In this document: in pieces, positions 17,250 to 26,392 of the stretch
Layout of the letters: each line of letters starts with the position of its first letter
Position numbering within the stretch: the first letter of the stretch is position 1
NCBI RefSeq assembly: GCF_048820915.1
Contig: NZ_JBMERR010000017.1
Span: forward strand, 1 to 64,000
Direction of reading: 5' to 3'
Length of the DNA stretch: 64,000 nt
DNA from: Cribrihabitans_A pelagius
Lineage (GTDB): Bacteria > Pseudomonadota > Alphaproteobacteria > Rhodobacterales > Rhodobacteraceae
The notes under the pieces: generated by a model
The model's input: only the letters and a program-made list of their open reading frames with translations
The model's database searches: none
Told to the model about the DNA's origin: nothing
Program-made: the position numbers and the translations under genes

Positions 17250-18362
17250 ATGGCGCCCAGGCGCTCGAAAGGTGCGGGCGCGTTTCCCAAGGCGGTAGAG
17301 ACCCCTGCACCGGCCCGGCCCGATCCAGATGCGCTGTATGCCGCGCTGGACCTGGGCACAAATAGCTGCCGCATGCTGATTGCCCAGCCCAAGGGCAGCG
17401 GCTTTCATGTGGTGGACAGTTTCTCCAAGTCGGTGCAATTGGGCGCCGGGCTGGAGCGGACCGGACGGCTGTCGCGGTCTTCGATGGCGCGCACCATCCA
17501 GGCGCTGCGGATCTGCCAGCAGAAACTCAAGCGCAACCGTGTGCGCCGGATGCGGCTGGTCGCAACCGAGGCCTGCCGCCGCGCCAAGAATGCCCGCGAC
17601 TTCATCCGCCAGGTCAAACGCGAAACCGGCCTGACGCTGGAGATCATCCAGCCGGAGGAAGAGGCGCGGCTGGCGGTCATCTCCTGCGCGCCGCTGGTCT
17701 CCACCAAGACTGATCAGCTCCTGGTGGTGGATATCGGCGGCGGCTCGACCGAACTGGTGTGGATCGACATCTCCTCGGTGCCGCGGCGCGACCGGCCGTC
17801 CGCGATCATGCGGCTGCACAACGGCTTCCACGCCGCCGAAAGCCCGTTTCCGGCGGCCAAGGTGGTGGATTGGATCTCCGTGCCCCTGGGCGTGGCCACG
17901 TTGCGCGACCAGTTCCACGATGTGGAGGATGACGCCGCCCGCTTTGCGCTGATGAGCTGGTTCTTCGAAGAAAACCTTGCCGATTTCGCCCCCTACAAGG
18001 ACGAGCAGACGCGCGCCGGTTTTCAGATCGTCGGCACCTCCGGCACGGTGACCACGGTGGCCGCGTCGCACCTCGGGCTGAAACGCTACGACCGCACCAA
18101 GGTCGACGGGCTCAGAATGACCAGCGATCAGATTGACAAGGTGATCCGCGGTTATCTAGAACTCGGACCTCACGGCCGCCGCCGCGACCCCCGCATCGGC
18201 GAGGACCGGCAGGCGCTCATCATGTCCGGAGCTGCGATCCTGCAGGCGCTGTTGCGCTGCTGGCCGACCGACCGGCTGTCGGTGGCGGACCGCGGGCTGC
18301 GCGAGGGCCTGCTCTACGCACAGATGAGCGCCGATGGTGTTCTGGAGGACGGTCCCTTCTAA
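17250..18362 (+). CDS. ppx: Ppx/GppA family phosphatase (exopolyphosphatase)
   Basis: A 370-residue protein of the actin/ASKHA superfamily that hydrolyses polyphosphate or pppGpp. The phosphate-1 loop ALDLGTNSCRMLIAQ starts near residue 31, the second loop is VVDIGGGSTELVW near 160, and the adenosine-type motif is GTSGTVTTVAA near 258. It lacks the long C-terminal extension of E. coli Ppx and is nearer the short alphaproteobacterial form with an added C-terminal helix region. A GGAGG-containing site precedes the ATG. It is followed by a folded repeat and then rlmE in the same direction, an order I know from other Rhodobacteraceae. Confidence 0.9.
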   Translation: MAPRRSKGAGAFPKAVETPAPARPDPDALYAALDLGTNSCRMLIAQPKGSGFHVVDSFSKSVQLGAGLERTGRLSRSSMARTIQALRICQQKLKRNRVRRMRLVATEACRRAKNARDFIRQVKRETGLTLEIIQPEEEARLAVISCAPLVSTKTDQLLVVDIGGGSTELVWIDISSVPRRDRPSAIMRLHNGFHAAESPFPAAKVVDWISVPLGVATLRDQFHDVEDDAARFALMSWFFEENLADFAPYKDEQTRAGFQIVGTSGTVTTVAASHLGLKRYDRTKVDGLRMTSDQIDKVIRGYLELGPHGRRRDPRIGEDRQALIMSGAAILQALLRCWPTDRLSVADRGLREGLLYAQMSADGVLEDGPF

Positions 18363-18363
18363 G

Positions 18364-18420
18364 CGGGGCCGGAAAATTTCAAATTTTCCGGGCCGGAATT
18401 TTTCAGAAATTCCGGCCCCG
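18364..18420 (+). repeat. folded three-arm inverted repeat, copy 1
   Basis: An outer stem of 7 perfect pairs (CGGGGCC 18364-18370 with GGCCCCG 18414-18420) encloses two AT-rich hairpins: GGAAAATTT/AAATTTTCC (18371-18389) and GGAATTT/AAATTCC (18395-18413), joined by GGGCC. It lies 1 base after the ppx stop and its last G is the first base of GGAG preceding the rlmE start. A second element with the same plan is at 41139-41198. Confidence 0.75.
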
Positions 18421-18426
18421 GAGCAG

Positions 18427-19155
18427 ATGGTGGCGGAAATGGCGAAGACACCGACCGGAAAGAACACCTCGGGCCGCGGCCAGCGCGATCTGAAGGTGCG
18501 GGTGAAAAGCGCGCGCGGGCGCAAGCTCAGCTCGACCCGCTGGCTGCAGCGGCAGCTGAACGACCCCTATGTGAAGCGTGCCCAGGCCGAAGGCTACCGC
18601 GGCCGCGCCGCTTTCAAAATCATGGAAGTGGATGACAAGTTCCGCTTCCTGGTGCCGGGCGCCCGGGTTGTCGACCTGGGCTGCGCGCCCGGCGGCTGGG
18701 CACAGGTGGCGGTAAAGCGCATCAACGCCCTGGGCGAAAAACAGGGCAAGGCGGTGGGCCGCATCATCGGCGTCGACCTGCAGGAGGTCGAGCCCCTGGC
18801 CGGAGCCGAGTTCCACCAGCTCGATTTTATGGATGACGGCGCTGATGACAGGGTCAAGGAATGGCTGGACGGCAAGGCCGACGTGGTGATGTCGGACATG
18901 GCTGCCGCCAGTTCCGGCCACAAGCAGACCGACCATCTGCGCATCATCTCCCTGTGTGAGGCCGCGGCCTATTTTGCCTTTGACGTGCTGGAAGAAGGCG
19001 GCACCTTTGTAGCCAAGGTGCTCGCCGGCGGTGCCGAGGGCGAGCTGCAGAAGCTGTTGAAGCAGAAGTTCACCAAGGTGGCCAATGTGAAGCCGCCTTC
19101 ATCCCGCGCGGACAGCTCCGAGAAATTTGTGGTCGCCCAGGGCTTCCGGGGCTGA
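18427..19155 (+). CDS. rlmE: 23S rRNA (uridine-2'-O-)-methyltransferase
   Basis: RlmE (FtsJ/RrmJ) methylates the 2'-O of U2552 in the A loop of 23S rRNA during 50S maturation. The 242-residue protein has the SAM site DLGCAPGGW (83-91) and the K-D-K-E tetrad: K64 in RAAFK, D157 in VMSDMAA, K197 in FVAKVLAGG and E232 in SSEKFVVA. The N-terminal 40 residues are basic and longer than in E. coli. Starts at 18427 (GGAG 3 bases upstream) and 18439 are both possible. The folded repeat ends at this ribosome site. Confidence 0.95.
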   Translation: MVAEMAKTPTGKNTSGRGQRDLKVRVKSARGRKLSSTRWLQRQLNDPYVKRAQAEGYRGRAAFKIMEVDDKFRFLVPGARVVDLGCAPGGWAQVAVKRINALGEKQGKAVGRIIGVDLQEVEPLAGAEFHQLDFMDDGADDRVKEWLDGKADVVMSDMAAASSGHKQTDHLRIISLCEAAAYFAFDVLEEGGTFVAKVLAGGAEGELQKLLKQKFTKVANVKPPSSRADSSEKFVVAQGFRG

Positions 19156-19210
19156 GGGCGGCTGCCTGCCGCGGGCTGTTGCAGGGTGCGGGCACGGCGG
19201 CAGAGCCGTC

Positions 19211-20158
19211 TCAGCCCCCGTTTTGCGGCAGCTCCGCAATCTGATTGGCCATGTCGATCAGCGCGCCATTGAATTCCGCGCCGAGGATCAGGATCGCGGA
19301 GTTGAGGTAGAGAAAGATCATCGCCGCCATCGCCCCGGCCAGCCCCGCATAAGTCGCCGAGTATTGCGCGACAGAGCCGACGTAGATGGCAAAACCGCTG
19401 CCGCAGGCCAACCAGAGCAAAAGCGTCAGCACCGCCCCCGGCAGAATCCGCCGCAATCGGTGCACCCGGCCCGGCAGCAGAACATGGAAGGCTAGAACCG
19501 CACCGGCTGGCAGCGCCAGCGCGAGGACGCCGCTCAATCCCTGCTCCCATCCCTGCGGCACGCTGGCAAAGGGCAACAGCTTGGTGATGTGGCGGACATA
19601 AAGCGGCAGGATCACCTCGAAGACGGCAACAGCCAAAACGCCGGCGCCGCCCATGATGACTAGCCCGATGCACAGCGCCCGCGCCCGCCAGAACGGCCGC
19701 GTGTCGGTGTCGTGATAGGCCTGCACCATCGCCACCCGCACCGCATCCACCCCGTTGGAGGCAAAATACAGCGCAAACAGCCCGCCCAGCGTGGCCAGCT
19801 GGGTATTGGATGTGCGCAGCACGGCCCGCAGCTCAGTCAGCAACGGCCGCGCCACGCTGTCCGGCCAGACCCCGAAGACCTGCTCAGTCATCGCCTCCAG
19901 CTCCACCTCGCGCGACAGCATGCCCGCGATGGTGCCCGCCAGCGCCACCGTGAACAGCATGAAGGGAAACAGCGCCAGCATCATCGACATAGCGATATGG
20001 CTGCTCATCACCCAGCCGTTCTTGCGGTTGAAGCGGCGGGCCGCGGTCAGCAAGGCGGCGGGCCAGCAGTTGAGAGGCGGCAGCGCGGGCATGCCGGCAA
20101 CCTCCCACAGTGCAAGGCAAAATGCCAGTATCAAAGCGGCAAAGCCGGAAGTTTCCAT
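19211..20158 (-). CDS. YihY/virulence factor BrkB family membrane protein
   Basis: A 315-residue inner-membrane protein with about six to seven transmembrane helices. Family signs are the amphipathic start AARRFNRKNGWVMSSHIAMS, the ALFPFML helix, the FALYFASNGVDAVRVAMVQAY loop, and the C-terminal LNSAILILGAEFNGAL. Once misnamed RNase BN; the true function is unknown. The ATG at 20158 is chosen because it precedes the first hydrophobic helix; the longer frame overlaps the divergent cardiolipin synthase start. Confidence 0.85.
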   Translation of the reverse strand: METSGFAALILAFCLALWEVAGMPALPPLNCWPAALLTAARRFNRKNGWVMSSHIAMSMMLALFPFMLFTVALAGTIAGMLSREVELEAMTEQVFGVWPDSVARPLLTELRAVLRTSNTQLATLGGLFALYFASNGVDAVRVAMVQAYHDTDTRPFWRARALCIGLVIMGGAGVLAVAVFEVILPLYVRHITKLLPFASVPQGWEQGLSGVLALALPAGAVLAFHVLLPGRVHRLRRILPGAVLTLLLWLACGSGFAIYVGSVAQYSATYAGLAGAMAAMIFLYLNSAILILGAEFNGALIDMANQIAELPQNGG

Positions 20159-20237
20159 GCGGCCGCGGCAAGCGGTTGCAGCGCGGCTGCGCATGTGCAG
20201 AGATGCGGAGCCGAATGTCATCCGATTGGAAGGCCGC

Positions 20238-21653
20238 ATGCACTGGTTCACGCTCAGCTCGACCACCGTCGCCATCGTCTGGATAGCCGCCGCGCTTGCC
20301 GCGGTCAGCGCTGCCCGTACCGCCCGCACGCCCCAAGGGGCGATCGGCTGGGTCGTCTTCCTGCTGGCTGCCCCTCTTGCCGCCCTGCCCGCCTATCTCG
20401 TCTTCGGCCACCACCGCTTCCGCAGCTACCGAAATGCCCGCCGCGCCGCCGAGCAAGTGGTGCGGGACATGCGCAGCTATACAGGGACACAGGCTGGACG
20501 CCCGGTGCAACTGGATGTCAACACTGCCCCCTTCGAGGCGATCTCCGGCCTGCCGGTCTGCAGCGGCAACGGCTTTGAACTGCTGATCGACGGGGAGGAG
20601 ACGTTCAAGGCGATCTTCGAGGCTATTGAATCTGCCCAGGAGTATATCCTATTGCAGTATTACATTCTGCGCGCGGATGGTCTTGGGATGGACCTGCAAA
20701 AACGCCTGATCGACGCCGCCGGGCGCGGCGTGGCGGTCTGGGTCATCACCGATAGTATCGGGTGCTACGGCCTGCCCGGCAGCTACCTGAAGGCGATGGA
20801 GGACGCAGGCGTCGACATCGCGGAACCTGTGGCGCCGAACCGGCCCTGGCACCGGCTGCGGATCAACTTCCGCAACCACCGCAAGACCGTTATCGTCGAC
20901 GGCAAGGCTGGTTTCACCGGCGGGCTCAATGTGGGCAGGGAATATCTTGGCGAGGACCCGGCTTTTGGCGACTGGCGCGACACCCATTTACGGCTGACCG
21001 GGCCCGCCGTGCAGCAGCTGCAGCTGTCCTTTGCCGAGGACTGGCACTGGCGCACGCAGGAGCCGATCCTGGACCTGCTGACCTGGGATGCCGAGCTGTC
21101 TGAGGAAGACCGTCCGGCGCTGGTGGTCTCGACCGGTCCGGGCGACAACACGGAAAACGGCTCCATGCTGTTCTTCTCGGCGATCACCGCGGCGCGCGAG
21201 AAGGTCTGGATCGCCTCGCCCTATTTTGTGCCGGACCAGGACGTGACCGCCGCGCTGAAACATGCCGCGCTGCGCGGGCTCGACGTGCGCATCCTGATCC
21301 CGGAGACCGCCGACCACTACCTGCCCTGGCTCGCGGCCTTTGCCTTCTTTGACGAACTGCGCGCTGCCGGCGTCAGGATTCTGCGCTATAACGCGGGGTT
21401 CCTGCACCAGAAGGTCTTTGTCATCGACGAGACCATCACTGCCGTGGGCACGGCCAATCTCGACAACCGCTCCTTCCGGCTGAATTTCGAAACCATGGTG
21501 CTGTATTTCGACAAAGCGTCGGCGGCCAGCGTTTCGCGGATGCTGGAGCGGGATTTCGAACAGGCACAGGAGCTGTCGATACCGCTTGGCGAGCAGAAAT
21601 GGCCGGTCCGCATGCTTGCTCCGCTGGCCCGGCTGCTGGCGCCGGTGCTTTAA
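20238..21653 (+). CDS. cls: cardiolipin synthase (phospholipase D type)
   Basis: Cls joins phosphatidylglycerol molecules into cardiolipin at the inner membrane. The 471-residue protein has two N-terminal transmembrane helices (about 8-26 and 36-56) and two intact HKD motifs: H214-x-K216-x4-D221 in FRNHRKTVIVDGKAGFTGGLN-type context and H390-x-K392-x4-D397 in HQKVFVIDETITAVGTANLD. The start MHWFTLSS is chosen because it begins the first membrane helix; the much longer open frame upstream overlaps the brkB-type gene antisense. Its stop overlaps the end of the convergent ion-channel gene by 4 bases. Confidence 0.93.
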   Translation: MHWFTLSSTTVAIVWIAAALAAVSAARTARTPQGAIGWVVFLLAAPLAALPAYLVFGHHRFRSYRNARRAAEQVVRDMRSYTGTQAGRPVQLDVNTAPFEAISGLPVCSGNGFELLIDGEETFKAIFEAIESAQEYILLQYYILRADGLGMDLQKRLIDAAGRGVAVWVITDSIGCYGLPGSYLKAMEDAGVDIAEPVAPNRPWHRLRINFRNHRKTVIVDGKAGFTGGLNVGREYLGEDPAFGDWRDTHLRLTGPAVQQLQLSFAEDWHWRTQEPILDLLTWDAELSEEDRPALVVSTGPGDNTENGSMLFFSAITAAREKVWIASPYFVPDQDVTAALKHAALRGLDVRILIPETADHYLPWLAAFAFFDELRAAGVRILRYNAGFLHQKVFVIDETITAVGTANLDNRSFRLNFETMVLYFDKASAASVSRMLERDFEQAQELSIPLGEQKWPVRMLAPLARLLAPVL

Positions 21654-22093
21654 GATTTCTCCCCGGGCGCGCGGCCGTTCAGGGAGAACATCCGCCCCAT
21701 CATGCTGACCAGAAAGGCGGTGCTGATTCCAAAGGCCAGCATCCCAGTGACCGCCGCAAAGGCCGCAAAGATGCGCAGGCCTGGCCCCAGCACCACATCG
21801 CCATAGCCTAGCGTCGTGTAGGTGGCGAGCGAGAAGTAGAGCGCCGTATTCCACTCGCCGATTGCGCCCATCATCACGAAGGCCGAGGCCCAGATCCAGA
21901 CCTGCGCCGTATGAGCCAGCAGGATGAGCCCGATTGCGATCATCAGGATTCCGGCATTGTGCCGCCGCCCGTGCGGCACCGGAAACCGCTTGGACAGCCT
22001 GGCCAGCAGCGCCGCGCACCAGACCAGCACCGCGATCTCCAGAAACAGACAGGCGCCAAGATAAATTGAGCCCATGATCAGTTGATGTCCCAC
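21650..22093 (-). CDS. two-transmembrane potassium channel family protein
   Basis: A 147-residue Ion_trans_2-type protein. After hydrophobic helices near 10-30 and 48-72 comes a pore helix and the selectivity filter TLGYGDV (in ATYTTLGYGDVVLG, around residue 92), then an inner helix ending in MMGRMFSL. No cytoplasmic regulatory RCK domain is attached. The GTG at 22093 has AGGAG upstream; an ATG at 22075 is an alternative. It is small for the family but the pore module is complete. Its end overlaps that of cls. Confidence 0.82.
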   Translation of the reverse strand: MGHQLIMGSIYLGACLFLEIAVLVWCAALLARLSKRFPVPHGRRHNAGILMIAIGLILLAHTAQVWIWASAFVMMGAIGEWNTALYFSLATYTTLGYGDVVLGPGLRIFAAFAAVTGMLAFGISTAFLVSMMGRMFSLNGRAPGEKS

Positions 22094-22279
22094 GGGTCTT
22101 CCGTCTCCTGTCCGTCCTCACGCCGCTTCCGGCCCGGGTGCAGGGTATGAGCGTGGCCCGCCACATGCAATTGCCCGCCCGGCGCTCTATTGCGGCGCCG
22201 CACTGGACTTCCCCGTGGCCGCGCTATTCACTGCAGTCATTCGCCTGAGACCTGCAGAAACGCCGGAGGGCCGCCCGCC

Positions 22280-22936
22280 GTGGTGCTGAAGATCAAGAAC
22301 GTGACCAAGGCCTTTCCCGGCCAGAGCGCCGAGACTGCGGTGCTGAAAGGGGTCTCGCTTGAGCTCGCGGCAGGCGCCAGCCTTGCGCTGACCGGCGACA
22401 GCGGCTCGGGCAAGAGCACCCTCCTGCACCTGGCCGCCGCGCTGGATCATTTCGACAGCGGCGAGATCGAGATCGGCCAGACGCCGCTTTCCGGCCTTGG
22501 CGACGCGGCGCGGGCGGCGCTGCGGCGGCGCGAGGTGTCGCTGGTGTTTCAGCAGTTCAACCTCGTGCCTTCGCTCACCACCGGGGAGAATATCGCCCTG
22601 CACGCACGGCTTGGGCAACGCTGGGACGCCAAATGGGGCACGGAGCTGACCGGGCGGCTTGGCCTTTCCGATCTGCTCCACCGCTACCCGGAGCAACTCT
22701 CCGGCGGCCAGCAGCAGCGGGTTGCCATCGCCCGCGCCCTGGCGCTGCGCCCTGCGCTCCTGCTGGCGGATGAGCCCACCGGCAATCTGGACGAGACCGC
22801 CAGCGGCGCGGTGATGGAGCTGATGCTGGAGCTGGTGCGCGACAGCGGTGCCGCGCTGTTCCTGGTCACGCATTCCGCCACCATCGCGGCGATGCTGGAC
22901 CGTCAGCTGCACCTGCGCCACGGCCGGGTCGCATGA
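22280..22936 (+). CDS. ABC transporter ATP-binding protein (LolD/MacB type; AttE-like)
   Basis: A 218-residue ATPase with Walker A GDSGSGKST (39-47), Q-loop FQQFNLVPSLTTGEN, signature LSGGQQQR, Walker B LLLADEPTGNLDE and the switch His in VTHS. The EPTGNLDE and FNLVPSLT features place it with the lipoprotein-type MacB/LolD/FtsE ATPases. Translation likely starts at GTG 22280, after GGAGGG. It overlaps the following permease by 4 bases (ATGA). With the next two genes it resembles the AttEFGH cluster, whose transported substrate is unknown. Confidence 0.9.
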   Translation: MVLKIKNVTKAFPGQSAETAVLKGVSLELAAGASLALTGDSGSGKSTLLHLAAALDHFDSGEIEIGQTPLSGLGDAARAALRRREVSLVFQQFNLVPSLTTGENIALHARLGQRWDAKWGTELTGRLGLSDLLHRYPEQLSGGQQQRVAIARALALRPALLLADEPTGNLDETASGAVMELMLELVRDSGAALFLVTHSATIAAMLDRQLHLRHGRVA

Positions 22937-25350
22937 TCCGCGCCGCGCTGGGAGCGATCCTGTCGCATTGGCGGCGCCACCCGTTCCAGCTGCTGACCCT
23001 CGCCATCGGCCTCGCGCTCGCCACCGGCCTGTGGTCCGCGGTGCAGGCAATCAACGGCGAGGCCCGCGCCAGCTATGCCCGCGCCGCCGGGCAGCTGGGT
23101 ATGGCCGGCACCGAACGGCTCGCGGCGCGCAGCGGCAGCGTCCCGCTGGCGCGCTACGTGGCGCTGCGCCGGGCGGGCTGGCAACTGGCGCCGGTGCTGG
23201 AAGGCCGCTTGAGGATCGGAACCGAAACCCATGATATCATGGGAATTGATGTGCTGAGCCACCCGCTGGTTCCGGCCCTCGCCGAAGCCGCCGAAGAAGA
23301 CAGCGCCGCGCCGCTGGATGCGCTGCTGGCGCCCGGCCGCCTGTTTGCCCACCCGGACACCGCGGCGCGCATTCCCGGGGCCGCCGGCCTGCCGCCCCTA
23401 ACCCGCTCCGAGGCGCTGCCGCGCGGGGTGCTGGTGGCCGACATAAGCCTGGCGAGCCGCCTGCTGAAGCAGCCGGACAGCCTTTCCTACCTGCTCATCC
23501 TGCCGGGCCAGCGTCCCGGGCTTGCGCCGCTGTCAGAGCTGGCGCCCGATCTGATCCGGGTGCGCGGCGGCAGCAGTGCCGCCGGGGCCGAGCGGCTGAC
23601 CGACAGCTTCCACCTCAACCTCACCGCCTTTGGCTTTTTGTCTTTTGCGGTCGGGCTGTTCATCGTGCAGGGCAGCATCACGCTGAGTCTCGAACAGCGG
23701 CGCGGGCTGATCCGGACCTTGCGCGGACTGGGGGTGCCCATGCGGCTGCTGGCGGCGCTGCTGCTCTGCGAACTGGCGGCCTTTGCGCTGCTGGCCGGCA
23801 CTCTCGGGCTGCTGGGCGGCTACTTCGTGGCGGCAGCACTTCTGCCGGATGTGAACGCGACGCTTGCGGGCCTCTATGGCGCGCCGGTGGACGGCAATCT
23901 GTCGTTGCGCCCCGCCTGGATCCTCTCCGGTTTGGGGATGGCCTTGGGCGGCACCCTGCTGGCCTCGGCGCAGGCGCTTTTTGCGGTGATGCGAATGCCG
24001 CTTCTCGCCGCCCCCGCCGCGCATGCCCGCGGCCAGCAGGCCGGGCGCTCGCACCTGGCGGCGGCGCTGGCAGGCGCGGGCTGCATCGCCGGCGGATTGG
24101 CCGTCTTGCAGCTGTTCGGCGGCCTGACCGCCGGCTTTGCCTTCCTTGGCGGGCTGATGCTGGGCGCGGCGCTCTTGCTGCCCTGGCTGACCGCGCAGCT
24201 CCTGCGGCTGGGAAGCCGCCTGGCGCGCCGCCCGCTGGCGCAGTGGCTTTGGGCAGACGCACGGGCGCAGCTGCCTGGCATGGCGCTGGCGCTGATGGCG
24301 CTCCTGCTGGCTCTGGCGACAAATATCGGCGTCGGCACAATGGTTTCCAGCTTCAGGCTCACCTTTACCGGCTGGCTGGATCAGCGCCTGCCGGCCGAAG
24401 TCTACGTGACCGCCAGCTCAGACGCCGAAGGAACCGCGCTGGAAGACTGGCTGGAGGCGCGGGGTGTCACTGCACTCCCGATCCGCTCCGCCGAGAGCCG
24501 CTTCCAGGGCGCACCGCTGCGTATCTACGGCATCCGGGATCATGACACTTACCGCCGCAACTGGCCGCTGCTGCAGTCCCAGCCGCGCGTCTGGGAGGCG
24601 CTGGCCCGCGGCGAGGCGGTGCTGATCAACGAACAGCTCGCCCGGCGCAACACCATTGCCCTCGGGCAGGAGATCGCGCTGGAGCCGGGCTGGTCCCTGC
24701 CGGTTGCGGGCGTCTACTCCGACTATGGCAACCCGCACGGCCAGGCGCTGGTCGCGCTGCCTGCGCTGCTGGAACGGATACCGCAGGTGCCGAACCGCCA
24801 GTTTGGCCTGCGCCTGCCGCCCGCCGACGTGCCCGGAATGATCCGGGCCCTGCGGCAGGATTTCGGCCTGCCGCGGGCCAGTATGGTGGATCAGGCCGCG
24901 CTCAAGGCGCAGTCGCTTGCGATCTTCGACCGGACATTTGTGGTGACCGCCGCGCTCAACCTGCTGACGCTGGGGGTTGCCTGTTTCGCGATCCTCTCCA
25001 GCCTGCTCACGCTGTGGAGCCAGCGCCTGCCGCAGCTGGCACCGCTCTGGGCGATGGGGGTCACCCGGCGGCAGCTGGCCATGGGAGAGGTGCTGCGCAG
25101 CCTGCTGCTTGCGGCGCTCACCGCCGTGCTGGCGCTGCCGCTGGGGCTGGTGCTGGCCTGGGCCCTGCTTGCCGTGATCAATACCGAGGCCTTCGGCTGG
25201 CGCCTGCCGATGCACCTCTTCCCGGGCGAGTGGCTGCGCCTCGTGGCTCTGGCACTGGCCGCGGCTGCGCTCGCCGCTGCGCTGCCGGCCCGAAGGTTGA
25301 GCCGTCTGGACCCCTCCGAACTGCTGAAGGTCTTTGCCAATGAACGTTAA
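22933..25350 (+). CDS. FtsX-like ABC transporter permease (fused, AttF/AttG-like)
   Basis: An 805-residue permease with two FtsX-like modules. The first helix is near residues 12-34; a periplasmic domain of about 200 residues precedes a three-helix FtsX core (about 225-345); further helices follow at about 370-470, then a second periplasmic domain and a final FtsX core (about 670-795). The size matches single-chain YbbP-type permeases. Such transporters act mechanically on periplasmic or outer-leaflet substrates rather than moving small solutes. It is coupled on both sides: ATGA overlap with the ATPase gene and an 11-base overlap with the lipocalin-type gene. Confidence 0.88.
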   Translation: MIRAALGAILSHWRRHPFQLLTLAIGLALATGLWSAVQAINGEARASYARAAGQLGMAGTERLAARSGSVPLARYVALRRAGWQLAPVLEGRLRIGTETHDIMGIDVLSHPLVPALAEAAEEDSAAPLDALLAPGRLFAHPDTAARIPGAAGLPPLTRSEALPRGVLVADISLASRLLKQPDSLSYLLILPGQRPGLAPLSELAPDLIRVRGGSSAAGAERLTDSFHLNLTAFGFLSFAVGLFIVQGSITLSLEQRRGLIRTLRGLGVPMRLLAALLLCELAAFALLAGTLGLLGGYFVAAALLPDVNATLAGLYGAPVDGNLSLRPAWILSGLGMALGGTLLASAQALFAVMRMPLLAAPAAHARGQQAGRSHLAAALAGAGCIAGGLAVLQLFGGLTAGFAFLGGLMLGAALLLPWLTAQLLRLGSRLARRPLAQWLWADARAQLPGMALALMALLLALATNIGVGTMVSSFRLTFTGWLDQRLPAEVYVTASSDAEGTALEDWLEARGVTALPIRSAESRFQGAPLRIYGIRDHDTYRRNWPLLQSQPRVWEALARGEAVLINEQLARRNTIALGQEIALEPGWSLPVAGVYSDYGNPHGQALVALPALLERIPQVPNRQFGLRLPPADVPGMIRALRQDFGLPRASMVDQAALKAQSLAIFDRTFVVTAALNLLTLGVACFAILSSLLTLWSQRLPQLAPLWAMGVTRRQLAMGEVLRSLLLAALTAVLALPLGLVLAWALLAVINTEAFGWRLPMHLFPGEWLRLVALALAAAALAAALPARRLSRLDPSELLKVFANER

Positions 25351-26392
25351 AGCCGCTTTGGTCTGGCTGTTCGCAGCCTGCGCCCCTGCTGCCTGGGCGC
25401 AGGGCTACGCCGGGCTTGGCAGTGCGGCTGAAGGCTTTGCCACCCCGCAGCGCGGTGTGCCGCTCCGCTTTCCCGCAGACCACGGGGCTCATCCGGATTT
25501 CCGCATAGAATGGTGGTATTTGACCGCCAACCTTGCAGCGGCTGATGGGGCGGAATACGGCATCCAGTGGACGCTGTTCCGGTCTGCCCTGGCGCCGGGT
25601 GAAGGCGAGGGCTGGCAGAGCCCGCAGATCTGGTTTGCCCACGCGGCGCTGACCAGCGCTGACAGCCACCAATTTGCCGAACGTATCGCGCGTGGCGGCA
25701 TCGGCCAGGCCGGTGTCACCGCCGCGCCCTTTGCCGCATGGATCGACGATTGGGAGATGCGGGCCACAGGCAGTGCCGGCCTGGAGGCGCTCAGCGTCAC
25801 GGCACAGGGCCAGGGCTTCGCCTACGCGCTTGAGCTTGCCGCCGAAGGCCCGCTGGTGCTGCAGGGCGACGCAGGCTATTCGGTGAAATCCGCCGCCGGG
25901 CAGGCGAGCTACTATTACTCCCAGCCGCATTTCCGGGTGAGCGGAGAGATCACCCTGCCCTCCGGTCCGGTCAAGGTCACCGGCAACGGCTGGCTGGACC
26001 GGGAATGGTCGAGCCAGCCGCTGGCCGAAGATCAAAGCGGCTGGGACTGGTTCTCGCTGCGTTTCGATGATGGTGCGAAGCTGATGGGCTTTATCCTGCG
26101 CGGGGCGAGCGGCGATTTCACCTCCGGCACCTGGATCATGCCTGACGGAAGCACCGAGCCGCTTTCGCCTGGCGCCTTCCAGGCCGAACCGCTGAAAACC
26201 TCGGCCGTTGCCGGCCGCGAGATCCCCACTGCCTGGCGCGTCACCCTGCCCGAAAAAAGCCTCGACGCCGAGGTAGAGGCGCTGAACCCCGCGGCATGGA
26301 TGGGCACCTCGCTGTCCTACTGGGAAGGCCCGGTGCGCATTCGCGGCAGCCACAGCGGCCGGGGCTATCTGGAGATGACCGGATACGAATAA
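25340..26392 (+). CDS. AttH-like lipocalin/carotenoid hydratase-fold secreted protein
   Basis: A 350-residue protein with an N-terminal signal peptide (hydrophobic stretch through residue ~20, AWA-Q cleavage region). The mature part has the double lipocalin-like fold of the CrtC/AttH family: RFPADHGAHPDFRIEWWYLTANL, IQWTLFRSAL, YYYSQPHFRVSGEI, the GNGWLDREWSSQPL motif and WDWFSLRFDDGAKLMGF. Its coupling to an FtsX-like transporter matches the AttEFGH arrangement; it probably binds a hydrophobic ligand in the periplasm. Lack of carotenoid genes argues against a true CrtC role. Confidence 0.85.
   Translation: MNVKAALVWLFAACAPAAWAQGYAGLGSAAEGFATPQRGVPLRFPADHGAHPDFRIEWWYLTANLAAADGAEYGIQWTLFRSALAPGEGEGWQSPQIWFAHAALTSADSHQFAERIARGGIGQAGVTAAPFAAWIDDWEMRATGSAGLEALSVTAQGQGFAYALELAAEGPLVLQGDAGYSVKSAAGQASYYYSQPHFRVSGEITLPSGPVKVTGNGWLDREWSSQPLAEDQSGWDWFSLRFDDGAKLMGFILRGASGDFTSGTWIMPDGSTEPLSPGAFQAEPLKTSAVAGREIPTAWRVTLPEKSLDAEVEALNPAAWMGTSLSYWEGPVRIRGSHSGRGYLEMTGYE

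Noticed and set aside
25340..26392. Carotenoid 1,2-hydratase (CrtC)
   Set aside because: The fold matches, but there are no carotenoid genes nearby and the gene is coupled to an FtsX-like transporter, which fits AttH better.
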